From contig NZ_AWGE01000021.1 of the NCBI RefSeq assembly GCF_000495815.1, positions 44,997-108,996 of the forward strand: 64,000 nucleotides of DNA. Direction: 5' to 3'. The DNA is from Asticcacaulis sp. AC466. Lineage in GTDB: Bacteria > Pseudomonadota > Alphaproteobacteria > Caulobacterales > Caulobacteraceae. The position numbers and the translations under genes are program-made. Shown in pieces: positions 7,893 to 15,456 of the stretch. The stretch's first letter is position 1. Each line of letters begins with the position of its first letter. The notes under the pieces are model-generated. The model ran no database searches, was not told the DNA's origin, and saw nothing but the letters and a program-made list of their open reading frames with translations.

Positions 7893-8423
7893 TTACGCAT
7901 CGCGCTCCTGCGCCGGGTTGCGATCAGTGTAGTCTCTTTCCGACTCAGCTGTATATCCGCGTGGCTGGCGAGCCTGCTTATCACCATCACTACCAGCGGC
8001 ATTATCGGACTGACCGTAATCGCGGCTTTCCCCGTTTGACGTACCGTAGCCATAATCGTCGTCACAAAAACGCGAATTGCCAAAAGTCCCACGATCGCGG
8101 TCACGTTCGCTACCGTTACGCTGCTCATTGCGCCAATCGTCATTTGGCCGCCAGGGGTGATCATCGACGGCCTGGGCGGTTTCTCGCCATCCGCCGTCCT
8201 GCCAGTCGTTGTTGTAACGATCGTCATCGCGGTTATCGGCGCGACCATTCGCTTGCCAGCCGTTCTGGCGGTCATTGTAGTCTTGGCGGTCATAGCGGCC
8301 GTGCCCGTCGTAACGGTCCTCGCTCTCGGGCGCCGCTTGGGTGTTCTGAGTATCGATCTCGTCCTGTCCGGGCGATGCTACACTTTCGTCTTGGGCGATT
8401 TGCGAAGATTTGGTAGTTGGCAT
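7893..8423 (-). CDS. Hypothetical disordered, Asp/Arg/Asn/Gly-rich protein
   Basis: I do not recognise this 176-residue protein. It is extremely hydrophilic, rich in D, R, N, Q, G and Y, with repeated short motifs such as YDRQDYNDRQNG and NDDWRNEQRN, no hydrophobic segment and one Cys, so it is predicted to be intrinsically disordered. The start MPTTKSSQ is preceded by AAGGAGAT (an adjacent ATG at 8426 is equally possible). Ribosome-binding site quality is the main argument for this frame: a 163-codon frame on the same strand (7802-8293) and a plus-strand frame (8157-8546) overlap it but lack such a site. It could be a stress or desiccation protein; that is a guess. Confidence 0.55.
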   Translation of the reverse strand: MPTTKSSQIAQDESVASPGQDEIDTQNTQAAPESEDRYDGHGRYDRQDYNDRQNGWQANGRADNRDDDRYNNDWQDGGWRETAQAVDDHPWRPNDDWRNEQRNGSERDRDRGTFGNSRFCDDDYGYGTSNGESRDYGQSDNAAGSDGDKQARQPRGYTAESERDYTDRNPAQERDA

Positions 8424-8656
8424 CATATCTCCTTCGCGCCCGGCGGCAGCGTTGTCTTTGAAATGCACCCCGACAGACACGCCAATGCACTGAAAAACGT
8501 CATTTTTTCACGATCTAGTGGCCTTATTCTACGCGCCCGTCCGTAAGGTTATCATGCCAATCCCACGGGTCCGGGTAAAAGTTCCATAAGGTCATTTTGC
8601 TCTGGATTTCGGATGCCTTCGTGTTATTACTCAGACAATTATTACCGGAGGATACT

Positions 8657-10003
8657 ATGACATTTACGCCCGACCGCCGCGGCCTGCTGGCCGGTTTGTC
8701 CGCCCTGCCGCTGGCTACGGCTGCTGTTGCAGCGCCGAAAAAAGTGACATCCAAGACGCCATTACTGGCGGCAACGCCACCGATGGGCTGGAATAGCTGG
8801 AATAGTTTTGCGACCACAATCAATGAAGAGCAGGCGCTCGAAACGGCCCATATCATGGCCGAAAAGCTGCTGCCGCACGGGTACAATATTTTCACCATCG
8901 ACATCCAGTGGTATGAACCGGGGGCTAAAGGATACGGCTACGCTGAAAAGCCCGTCCCCGTCATGGACGATTACGGCCGCCTGCTGCCTGCGCCGAACCG
9001 GTTTCCCTCGGCGGCCAAGGGCGGCTTTACCCAGATCGCCGCGCAGGTTCACGCCCTGGGACTTAAATTCGGCATCCATCTCATGCGCGGAATTCCGCGT
9101 CTGGCGGTCGAACGCAACCTGCCGATATTGGGCACGAAGGTCCACGCGCGCGACATCGCCGATACACACAGGACCTGCACCTGGAATCCGGACATGTACG
9201 GTGTCGACATGACCAAACCGGGTGCTCAGGCCTATTATGACAGCGTGTTCGCCCTCTACGCATCTTGGGGCGTCGACTTCGTCAAGATGGACGATATGAG
9301 CCGACCTTACGACGCGAACGCGCCGGAAATCGAAGCCGCCCATGCCGCCATCGTCAAGACTGGCCGGCCTATGATCCTGAGTCTGTCACCTGGGGAAACA
9401 CCGGTGCCGCGCGCCGACCATGTCCGAAAATATGCGCAGATGTGGCGGATCAGCGACGATTTCTGGGACGAATGGCCGCTGCTCCTGAGCCAATTCACAC
9501 GTCTGGAAAACTGGAACGAGCATCGCACGGCCGGGGCATGGCCAGACGCCGACATGCTTCCGCTCGGCCGACTGGCTATGGGACAACGCGACAGCAAATT
9601 CACGCCCGCAGAACAGAAGACCCTTATGACGCTATGGTCCATTGCCCGTTCGCCCCTGATCATGGGCGGCGACCTGCGCCATCTCGACGGCGCCACGCTC
9701 GATCTGCTGACCAATGACGAAGTGTTGGCGGTTAATCAGAACAGCCGTGGCAACCAGCCGCACTTCCTGGCTGACGGTTGCCACTTCTGGACAGCACTGG
9801 CAAACAATGGCGACCACTACCTTGCCATGTTCAACACGTCTGACGGCCCGGCCCCCAGCGAAATCGGCTTCGACCTCAAGCGTATAGGCCGAACCTCGGC
9901 GCGCGTACGCGACCTGTGGACCCACCAGAACCTGGGTGTCGTCAACGGCCGGGTATCGGCTACGGTTCCGCCGCATGGCGCCGTCCTTTACCGGCTGAGC
10001 TAG
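8657..10003 (+). CDS. GH27 family glycoside hydrolase, probable alpha-galactosidase
   Basis: A 448-residue secreted enzyme. Seen: an N-terminal RR signal (DRRGLLAGLSALPLATAAVAA) suggesting Tat export, the GH27 opening MGWNSWNSF, the nucleophile region DFVKMDD, and RISDDFWDEW where the acid/base Asp is expected, then a C-terminal beta-sandwich. GH27 enzymes release terminal alpha-galactose (or alpha-N-acetylgalactosamine; a few are isomalto-dextranases) with retention of configuration. Start fixed by GGAGG five bases before the ATG; an in-frame ATG-like start at 8597 would lack it and destroy the signal peptide. No sugar transporter is adjacent; the nearest glycan genes are the TonB receptor 4 kb upstream and the mannosidases 20 kb downstream. 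Confidence 0.9.
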   Translation: MTFTPDRRGLLAGLSALPLATAAVAAPKKVTSKTPLLAATPPMGWNSWNSFATTINEEQALETAHIMAEKLLPHGYNIFTIDIQWYEPGAKGYGYAEKPVPVMDDYGRLLPAPNRFPSAAKGGFTQIAAQVHALGLKFGIHLMRGIPRLAVERNLPILGTKVHARDIADTHRTCTWNPDMYGVDMTKPGAQAYYDSVFALYASWGVDFVKMDDMSRPYDANAPEIEAAHAAIVKTGRPMILSLSPGETPVPRADHVRKYAQMWRISDDFWDEWPLLLSQFTRLENWNEHRTAGAWPDADMLPLGRLAMGQRDSKFTPAEQKTLMTLWSIARSPLIMGGDLRHLDGATLDLLTNDEVLAVNQNSRGNQPHFLADGCHFWTALANNGDHYLAMFNTSDGPAPSEIGFDLKRIGRTSARVRDLWTHQNLGVVNGRVSATVPPHGAVLYRLS

Positions 10004-10049
10004 CGGACAGATGCGCTTTGTAGTAAGCTGACGCAACGTGAGTAGCCCA

Positions 10050-10829
10050 ATGTTCGATGTCATCCACCGCTATCAGTTCGAGGATTTCGTCACCGACACC
10101 CATCGGGCGACGGCGGATGAGGAATTGTTCGCGCTGCTGAAACGCGCCGTAGCCCAGCATGGCTACGATCGCATCAGCCTCTGGGTCATAGATGATCCGG
10201 ACCTGCCGCAACGCGTCCATGGCCGCGGGGTTCTGCATAATTTTCCGGAAGAGCTGCGGACCTATTACAAGGAAAATGCGTGTGATCGGTACGACCCGAT
10301 CATGCTTGCCCTTCGCACCCGCACGACCAGCCTGGACTGGGAAGCACACGAAAGGCGGTCGGATTACAAGCCGGTTCAGACCCGGCTCTACGACGTGGCG
10401 AGGTCTGGCGGACTTCATAATGGCATCTCGACACCTATGTGGGGCCGTAGCGGACTGGTGGCCAGTCTTGGTCTTGCCTCAACGGAGCGGCGCGATGCCA
10501 CCTACGCCAATCCCGATCTGATCGCCGCCGTGACGGCCCAGTTTTACCTTAGCTACAAGCGCCTGAATGCGCACCCTCAGCCCCAGTCTCAGCCCCAGTC
10601 TCAGGGCCAGTCTCAGGGCCAGTCTCCGGGCCAGGGCATCACGCCGAAGCAGGCCGAGATCCTGAGTTGGGTCGCTGCCGGCAAGACCGACCAGGAAATT
10701 GCCGACATCCTATGCATCAGTCGCAACACCGTGGATACCCATATGCGGCAAATTTTCGCCCGGCTGGGCGCCCATAGCCGCGTGACGGCCGTGGTGCGCG
10801 GCATCGCGGAAGGCGTTATTCGTCCCTGA
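10050..10829 (+). CDS. LuxR-type regulator with autoinducer-binding domain (solo 1)
   Basis: About 259 residues: an autoinducer-binding-like domain (residues 8-165), a glutamine/proline/serine linker coded by 12-bp tandem repeats, and a LuxR HTH (SWVAAGKTDQEIADILCISR, then NTVDTHMRQIFARL). In the ligand pocket, the YDP motif and a later Trp (SLDWEA) match TraR/LuxR Asp70, Pro71 and Trp85, but the position of Trp57 (WxxxY) reads LRTYY, so one lactone-contacting residue is lost. No luxI gene is in the window, so this is a LuxR solo. Start at MFDVIHRY is chosen because the paralogue at 11417 begins MFDSVNRY; a GTG four codons upstream (10038) is possible. Confidence 0.88.
   Translation: MFDVIHRYQFEDFVTDTHRATADEELFALLKRAVAQHGYDRISLWVIDDPDLPQRVHGRGVLHNFPEELRTYYKENACDRYDPIMLALRTRTTSLDWEAHERRSDYKPVQTRLYDVARSGGLHNGISTPMWGRSGLVASLGLASTERRDATYANPDLIAAVTAQFYLSYKRLNAHPQPQSQPQSQGQSQGQSPGQGITPKQAEILSWVAAGKTDQEIADILCISRNTVDTHMRQIFARLGAHSRVTAVVRGIAEGVIRP
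10578..10637 (+). repeat. 12-bp tandem repeat coding the LuxR linker
   Basis: Two copies of CAGCCCCAGTCT are followed by two of CAGGGCCAGTCT and a degenerate fifth. They code Gln-Pro-Gln-Ser and Gln-Gly-Gln-Ser units between ligand and DNA-binding domains. The linker is absent from the paralogue at 11417, so it is a local expansion, probably by slippage. Confidence 0.9.
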
Positions 10830-10843
10830 AATTCGTCCCTGAA
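10818..10843 (+). repeat. 13-bp tandem duplication spanning the LuxR stop codon
   Basis: ATTCGTCCCTGAA occurs twice without a gap; the first copy holds the TGA stop of the LuxR gene, the second is non-coding. Confidence 0.85.
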
Positions 10844-10961
10844 ACGCCGTCGCGAGCGCTTTTCCACATCTTGCGGACGGGGGTCACGAATTCTCGTGAT
10901 GGCGCGTTTTCTTTCGATATGCTTGGTTGGTGCCGCTGTGTGAAGGCTGGCAGAGGTGCAT

Positions 10962-11213
10962 ATGACAGATAAAATCAAGGCACAATCAGATACTCTGACC
11001 GCTACGCGCAGTCATGACGACGCCGTGATGGAGGTTTTGAGCCGGCTTGACACCTTGCGCGGAATTGCTGCGGAAACCGGCGATCAGCTTCTGGCAGACG
11101 GCCTTAACGACGTCTTCGACAGTTTCCTGACCCGCTACTGTGACTCCCGGCATGCCGCGCTCGACGCTCGGATGCACCGGAATTACCACAGCACAAAAAC
11201 CGTCATGCATTAG
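10962..11213 (+). CDS. Small hypothetical protein
   Basis: An 83-residue protein (MTDKIKAQSDTLTATR...) I do not recognise. It is helical in composition, with a central acidic/hydrophobic stretch (VLSRLDTLRGIAAETGDQLL) and a His/Arg-rich tail (DARMHRNYHSTKTVMH). No signal peptide or membrane segment. GAGG five bases before ATG 10962 favours that start over the ATG two codons earlier. It lies between two LuxR-type genes on the same strand, about 130 bp after the first, and could be regulated by either. Reality as a gene is likely from the ribosome-binding site and codon use, but function is unknown. Confidence 0.6.
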   Translation: MTDKIKAQSDTLTATRSHDDAVMEVLSRLDTLRGIAAETGDQLLADGLNDVFDSFLTRYCDSRHAALDARMHRNYHSTKTVMH

Positions 11214-11224
11214 TGATTGCAACC

Positions 11225-11251
11225 TGTCCTGAATTTGATCTCTTCAGGACA
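11225..11251 (+). terminator. Weak hairpin after the small gene
   Basis: TGTCCTGAA and TTCAGGACA form a 9-bp stem with a 9-base loop, 12 bp after the stop at 11213. No T-run follows, so terminator function is only possible. Confidence 0.35.
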
Positions 11252-11276
11252 TGTGCCGGGGGGCGCGGGGGCACGG

Positions 11277-11318
11277 ATTGTTCGCACGTTCGGGAGGGAG
11301 ACCCGATGTGCGGACAAT
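11277..11318 (+). other. Long stem-loop around a Shine-Dalgarno-like sequence
   Basis: ATTGTTCGCAC (11277-11287) pairs with GTGCGGACAAT (11308-11318) with one G-U pair, and an inner stem TCGGG/CCCGA closes a loop AGGGAGA. The loop is a strong ribosome-binding site for the short frame starting at 11306, whose start codon lies in the 3' arm. The layout is that of a translation-controlling hairpin about 100 bp upstream of the second LuxR gene, but it may simply be a relic. Confidence 0.45.
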
Positions 11319-11347
11319 TCGCGTATCTTTTCCGTATATCGGAATAG
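11306..11347 (+). pseudogene. 13-codon frame resembling the start of an SRAP gene (possible remnant or leader peptide)
   Basis: Codes MCGQFAYLFRISE then TAG, with AGGGAG six bases upstream. The opening Met-Cys-Gly-x-Phe matches the obligatory N-terminus of SRAP/YedK proteins (the intact gene at 12183 starts MCGHFEALLYL). Two readings fit: the 5' stub of a deleted SRAP copy left after duplication of a LuxR-SRAP unit, or a short leader peptide. Only five residues match, so the link is suggestive. Confidence 0.35.
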
Positions 11348-11416
11348 CGCGTTTAATTACAAGACTGGCAAACGGTAACATGCTAACACACAATCCAACT
11401 CTGGTTATGTCAGCGC

Positions 11417-12154
11417 ATGTTCGATTCGGTCAACCGCTACCTCTTCGAGGATTTTGTCACGGATACGGCTCATGCTCGTGATGGAGAAGAGTTGTTCGGG
11501 TTTCTGCGGAAGGGTTTGGCCCAGTACGGCTATGAACGGATCGTATTTATCGTTCGCCATGACGCCGAATTGCCGCCCGAACTGAGTGGGCACGTCGTTT
11601 TTCATTCCTATCCGGAAGACTGGGTGAAATACTACTCTGAAAATGACTGCGCCGTCTACGACCCCGTCATGCGCGCCGGCATCATACGCGATAGGCCGTT
11701 TACCTGGCAAAGCCTTGAACAAACAACGACCTACACCGCAAAACAGACCCGTTTCATGCGCCTGGCCGAGGAGGCCGGCCTGAATAACGGGGTAGGCATC
11801 CCCATTCGCGGCGCTGCTTCGGCCATAGCGGGGGTGGGTTTGGCATCCTCGGAGCAGCGCTACGCCACACGCCCGCATCTGGACATGCTGAACGCCCTTT
11901 GCCACCAATTCTACACCGTATTCAAAAGGATGAACGGCCGTCCGGACCGACCCCAGCCCCACTTGTCACCGAAGGAGCGCGAAATCCTGACATGGGTCGC
12001 CGCCGGCAAGACGGATGATGAGATCGGCCTGATTTTGAGCATCAGCCGTAATACCGTGGACACGCACATGCGCGCGGTATTCCGCAAATTGAATGCCGTC
12101 AATCGGGTCACGGCGGTTGTCGTCGGATTAACGAACGGCCATATCAGTCTGTGA
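11417..12154 (+). CDS. LuxR-type regulator with autoinducer-binding domain (solo 2)
   Basis: A 245-residue paralogue of the regulator at 10050. Seen: the ligand domain keeps the full TraR/LuxR pocket set, W-x-x-x-Y in DWVKYYSEN, Asp-Pro in VYDPVM and Trp in PFTWQSL; the HTH is TWVAAGKTDDEIGLILSISR with NTVDTHMRAVFRKL. This suggests a true N-acyl-homoserine-lactone or similar ligand. No synthase is encoded in the window. The SRAP gene starts 28 bp after its stop and is probably co-transcribed. No clear Shine-Dalgarno precedes the ATG. The two regulators differ mainly in the linker and the Trp57 position, so they may sense different ligands or one may act as a modulator. Confidence 0.88.
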   Translation: MFDSVNRYLFEDFVTDTAHARDGEELFGFLRKGLAQYGYERIVFIVRHDAELPPELSGHVVFHSYPEDWVKYYSENDCAVYDPVMRAGIIRDRPFTWQSLEQTTTYTAKQTRFMRLAEEAGLNNGVGIPIRGAASAIAGVGLASSEQRYATRPHLDMLNALCHQFYTVFKRMNGRPDRPQPHLSPKEREILTWVAAGKTDDEIGLILSISRNTVDTHMRAVFRKLNAVNRVTAVVVGLTNGHISL

Positions 12155-12182
12155 CTTCCCGGTTCAGAGTAAAGGACATGCC

Positions 12183-12782
12183 ATGTGCGGCCATTTCGAA
12201 GCCCTGCTCTATCTCAGCTTCCTTAAGAATACGCTGGGAATGACCGCCCTCCCCGACGACATGGAAAGCGCCGAAACCGCCCGCATCGCGCCGACCGTCG
12301 GCGCACCAATAGTGGTCCAGAACCCGGAAACCTGGGAGCTGGAGATCATCCCTGCCCGGTTCGGTCTCATTCCGCACTGGTACCGGGGGACGCTGAAGGA
12401 CTGGAAGGGCACCACCTTCAATGCACGCCTGGACACCATCGCGCAAAAGCCGGCGTTCAAAGGGCCCTGGCTTTACCGTCACGCTTTGGTGCCCGCGCAT
12501 TGTTTCTATGAATGGTCAGGGCCCAAAACGGCGCGGGAAAAATGGCGCATCGCCCGCGGCGATAACCAGCCCCTGGCCTTCGCCGGCGTATGGGATTGCG
12601 CCAGCCTGGCCGAAGGCGACATATGGAGCTTCGCCATTATTACCAGGGACGCCGGCGACGACATGCGCACCATCCGTGACCGCGAACCGGTGGTCCTGCA
12701 TCCCGAACAATGGGAGGATTGGTTGCGTAACCGCCCCGTGGACCTGACCCGGCCCGCGCCGTTGCAGGTCATGGCGGCGTAA
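12183..12782 (+). CDS. SRAP (YedK/HMCES-like) family protein lacking the conserved active-site His
   Basis: A 199-residue SOS-response-associated peptidase family member. Known: YedK/HMCES process the initiator Met and use Cys2 to form a stable thiazolidine link to abasic sites in single-stranded DNA; Asn, Glu and His complete the site. Seen: Cys2, the motif RFGLIPHW (59-66), Asn80 in FNARLDT, Glu110 in HCFYEW. The final motif, normally IHxRMPxIL, reads IRDREPVVL here: the His is Arg165 and the Met is Glu168. The protein may still cross-link but not reverse the link, or may have another role. Start must be this ATG because Cys has to be residue 2. It follows a LuxR gene by 28 bp; two bases separate it from the convergent ClC gene. 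Confidence 0.88.
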   Translation: MCGHFEALLYLSFLKNTLGMTALPDDMESAETARIAPTVGAPIVVQNPETWELEIIPARFGLIPHWYRGTLKDWKGTTFNARLDTIAQKPAFKGPWLYRHALVPAHCFYEWSGPKTAREKWRIARGDNQPLAFAGVWDCASLAEGDIWSFAIITRDAGDDMRTIRDREPVVLHPEQWEDWLRNRPVDLTRPAPLQVMAA

Positions 12783-12784
12783 AG

Positions 12785-14575
12785 CTACATCTCGCCGAAA
12801 AATTCCCGCTGGGATCGTTCCAGTTCTTCGACGTAGCGCCGGTTGACGTATTTTTCCGTCAACAGGCCCAAAAGTTTGTGATTTTCGTCGACCACGGCCA
12901 GGTCATCGACGCCGAAATGCTCAAATACCCGCATGATGGCGGAAATATCCATATCCGGGCGAACATAGACCTCGCTTTGGCGGGCCAGGGCGCTGAGTGG
13001 CGTCACCATGTCCTGTGTCTCAATCCACGCCTCCGCCGTCGGCACCATGCCACGATACTCGTGATCATCATTGACCAGCAGAACGCGGGAGGTTGCACCG
13101 AGCGGCACCTGTTCACGCAAGGCAGCGATGCTTGTATTCTCGTTCAGGATCGTATGGGTCTTGCGCATCAGATTGGCGGCAGTCAGGGATTTGACCCAAC
13201 CGATATCGCGGGCATTGCGCACGGTTTCGCCGCGCAGGTGCAGGCGCCAGGTCGAAAAAGAATAGCCAAAGCGTTCGCGGATGATCGCGCTCGAACACAA
13301 GGCTGCCGTGACGACGGCCGCAGTCAGGTTAAAGTCGTGGGTGACTTCGAGCACCATGAGCGACATGGTCATCGGCCCGCCGACAACGGCGACCGCCAGG
13401 GCTGCCATGCCAACCAGAGACGCGTTGAGAATATCGAGATTGGCTGGCGGATAGATCTGGTTGACGATCTGGGCGAAGGCGGAACCGAGCAATGACCCCA
13501 GGAACAGCGAGGCGAAGAACAGACCGCCGCGAAAGCCAAAGGCCAGAGATATAACCGAAGCGCAGAGCTTGAGCGCGAAAACGATCAAAAGGGTAACAAC
13601 CAAAGCCTGCTGAGCCATATAGAGATGCATGGCGCCATGACCGGAACTCAGGGCCTGCGGGGCGGCCCAAGCGACAGGTATAAGGAAGAAGCCGCCGAGA
13701 AGCGGGCGCCAGACATCACCAACCGGCAGTTTGCGCACGACCGCCTCGACGCTGGCCACCAGACGGATAATGGCAATTCCGACGCCCGCGCAGATCGCCC
13801 CCAGAAGGGCGTAGAGAAGATAGCCGGCGATCTCGATCGTCTGGCCGGCGGTCGACGCGATGACGAACGGCTCGATGTTCATCAGTTGCGCCGCCAGCAC
13901 GGCCATCAGCGACGCCGCAGCGACTGGCGCCAGGGTGGCCGGCGTATAGCCGCCCAGCACCAGCTCAAAGGCGTAGAAGCTGCCGGCCAGGGGCGCGCCG
14001 AACGCTGCACCGATGGCGGACCCTGCGCCTGCGCCGACCAGGGTGCGCAGGGATTGCCGCTTGAGGTCCAGCCACTGACCGACCTTCGAAGCAAAGCCGC
14101 CGCCCAACTGGGCATAGGCCGCTTCAAGTCCGACCGAAGCGCCGAAACCGTTCGACAGGAAGGTCTGGAAAGACACCATCAGGCTGTCGCGCAATGGGAT
14201 ACGACCACCGTACAGCGCATTGGCTTCGACCACATCGATAGGCGCGCGGGTTCTGCGTGGAAAGATTATCCGCACGGCACCCAGCACCGCGCCGCCGATC
14301 GGCAGGGCGACCAGATGCCAGGGCTCGATCTTCGGCAAGGCGCTGAGACGCAGGTCGGGGGAAAAACCGTAAAGCAGCGCCTGAAGGGCATGGGCGAAAT
14401 GGCCAAGCAAGGCCGCCATGATACCGGACACCAACCCTACGCCCGACGCGAGGACAATGAACCAGACCTCGGACCCTTGCAGGTAGCGCTTGATCATGGC
14501 AACGCCGCGCAATACCGGACGCTTTACGACTTTTCCCAGGATGACATCGCCCAGTTGAGCGTTCGGCAATTGCAT
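12785..14575 (-). CDS. ClC-family chloride channel/antiporter with C-terminal CBS pair
   Basis: A 596-residue membrane protein. Seen: the ClC core with about ten or more hydrophobic helices, the selectivity motif GFGASVGLEAAY with the gating Glu at residue 151, a second signature GAGAGSAIGAAFGAPLAG, and GFRGGLFFASLFLGS in the second half; two CBS domains follow (about residues 465-580, ending LLTEKYVNRRYVEELERS). ClC proteins move Cl- alone or in exchange for H+; the gate Glu being present is compatible with exchange. CBS domains often bind adenine nucleotides and adjust gating. Start supported by CGGAG upstream. The basic N-terminal extension of about 27 residues could be optional (Met27 alternative). 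Convergent with SRAP, 2 bp apart. Confidence 0.92.
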   Translation of the reverse strand: MQLPNAQLGDVILGKVVKRPVLRGVAMIKRYLQGSEVWFIVLASGVGLVSGIMAALLGHFAHALQALLYGFSPDLRLSALPKIEPWHLVALPIGGAVLGAVRIIFPRRTRAPIDVVEANALYGGRIPLRDSLMVSFQTFLSNGFGASVGLEAAYAQLGGGFASKVGQWLDLKRQSLRTLVGAGAGSAIGAAFGAPLAGSFYAFELVLGGYTPATLAPVAAASLMAVLAAQLMNIEPFVIASTAGQTIEIAGYLLYALLGAICAGVGIAIIRLVASVEAVVRKLPVGDVWRPLLGGFFLIPVAWAAPQALSSGHGAMHLYMAQQALVVTLLIVFALKLCASVISLAFGFRGGLFFASLFLGSLLGSAFAQIVNQIYPPANLDILNASLVGMAALAVAVVGGPMTMSLMVLEVTHDFNLTAAVVTAALCSSAIIRERFGYSFSTWRLHLRGETVRNARDIGWVKSLTAANLMRKTHTILNENTSIAALREQVPLGATSRVLLVNDDHEYRGMVPTAEAWIETQDMVTPLSALARQSEVYVRPDMDISAIMRVFEHFGVDDLAVVDENHKLLGLLTEKYVNRRYVEELERSQREFFGEM

Positions 14576-14742
14576 GACGGCTCCGGATTCTGCCCTAAGC
14601 TTAGGCGCAGACTACCGGCTTGTGAAGGAAATTCGCCGCCCGGGCGCGTTATTCGTCCCGTCCAAAAATACCGCGAGGATTCGGAGTCACGCAAGCCCTT
14701 ACGCCAGCGCCATGGTCAGCCATCCGATAGCCGCATACTCAG

Positions 14743-14768
14743 TTCTGCTTTCCAATTCTGCTTTCCAA
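14743..14768. repeat. 13-bp tandem repeat downstream of the TetR gene
   Basis: TTCTGCTTTCCAA twice in a row, followed by a partial third copy (TTCTGG). It starts nine bases beyond the TetR stop (minus strand) and is non-coding. Confidence 0.85.
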
Positions 14769-14776
14769 TTCTGGCC

Positions 14777-15361
14777 TCAGTTCTCGGCCGCAGCGGCCGC
14801 GAACAGGATGTGCAAGGCCTTTTTGGCAAGATCGAACACGGTGAGGTCGCGCTGCATCTGGGCTGTCAGCGCCGTGCCCTGGAACAGGAGATTTATCTGG
14901 CGCCCCGTGTCCTCCGGCCGCGTGAGACCCGCCCTCCGGCACAGGTCGATGAACTTGTCTTCCACGTAGAGTGAGGCGCTCTTGCCGCGCGCGACGATGC
15001 CTTCGTGTTTGCCGATATATTCCTGACCGGCCTTCATGGCCAGGCAGCCCTGATAATCCTTTTGCGCCATGAGGTCGCGGCGAACGTCGAATACCGCCTC
15101 TATCTGGCGGCGTGGATCGTCGCTACGCGCCATGGCCGGGGCGAACAGTTGCGATTCCGTGTCGCAGCCATATTGATCGAGCACGGCTTCGATCAGGTCT
15201 TCCTTGCTGGGAAAGTACTTGTAAAGCGTGCGCTTCGAAATGCCGGTATCGGCCATGACCGTGTCTATGCCCGTCGCGTGGAAGCCACCGTCATAGAAGC
15301 GCCGATAGGCCTGATCAATGATCTCCTGCCGTTTGTTCGGCGCGGCGCGCGTGTCAGCCAT
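14777..15361 (-). CDS. TetR/AcrR family transcriptional regulator
   Basis: A 194-residue repressor. Seen: N-terminal HTH with FYDGGFHATGIDTVMADTGI and the recognition helix SKRTLYKYFPSKEDLIEAVL, typical of TetR proteins; the C-terminal ligand domain is not diagnostic. It is divergent from a short-chain dehydrogenase gene, and two identical 18-bp palindromes in the gap are ideal targets, so it most likely represses itself and the dehydrogenase until a small molecule binds. Start MADTRAAP has AGGGACG upstream; ATGs four and eleven codons earlier are possible but less well placed. Confidence 0.9.
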   Translation of the reverse strand: MADTRAAPNKRQEIIDQAYRRFYDGGFHATGIDTVMADTGISKRTLYKYFPSKEDLIEAVLDQYGCDTESQLFAPAMARSDDPRRQIEAVFDVRRDLMAQKDYQGCLAMKAGQEYIGKHEGIVARGKSASLYVEDKFIDLCRRAGLTRPEDTGRQINLLFQGTALTAQMQRDLTVFDLAKKALHILFAAAAAEN

Positions 15362-15421
15362 GACGTCCCTCATCGCATCGTATCGAGTGTGCAAACTCCA
15401 AAAAATTCATAGCACAGGTGC

Positions 15422-15450
15422 TTGACAATGTAAACCGATCTGTTTACCTA
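15422..15450 (+). promoter_or_regulatory. Predicted promoter of the SDR gene
   Basis: A perfect -35 TTGACA at 15422-15427 and, after 17 bases, a weak -10 TACCTA (15445-15450). The first TetR palindrome fills the spacer, so bound repressor would block RNA polymerase. Confidence 0.55.
15430..15447. promoter_or_regulatory. TetR operator, copy 1
   Basis: GTAAACCGATCTGTTTAC, an inverted repeat GTAAAC-N6-GTTTAC. An identical copy lies 28 bp downstream. Position between divergent tetR and SDR genes makes it the probable site of the neighbouring TetR protein. Confidence 0.82.
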
Positions 15451-15456
15451 CAGCGA

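Noticed and set aside
7802..8546. Alternative frames over the disordered protein (7802-8293 minus, 8157-8546 plus)
   Set aside because: Neither has a convincing ribosome-binding site, whereas the 8423 start follows AAGGAGAT. Not fully excluded, hence modest confidence in the chosen gene.
10578..10637. Tandem repeats as a CRISPR or minisatellite array
   Set aside because: Repeats are contiguous 12-mers in frame inside a regulator gene, without spacers.
10003..12183. A luxI-type synthase near the LuxR genes
   Set aside because: No frame in or around the block shows acyl-homoserine-lactone synthase motifs; the small gene at 10962 is too short and unlike LuxI.
13625..14974. 449-codon plus-strand frame
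   Set aside because: Antisense to the ClC channel gene, whose motifs and membrane pattern are clear; translation is Gln/Arg-rich with no family.
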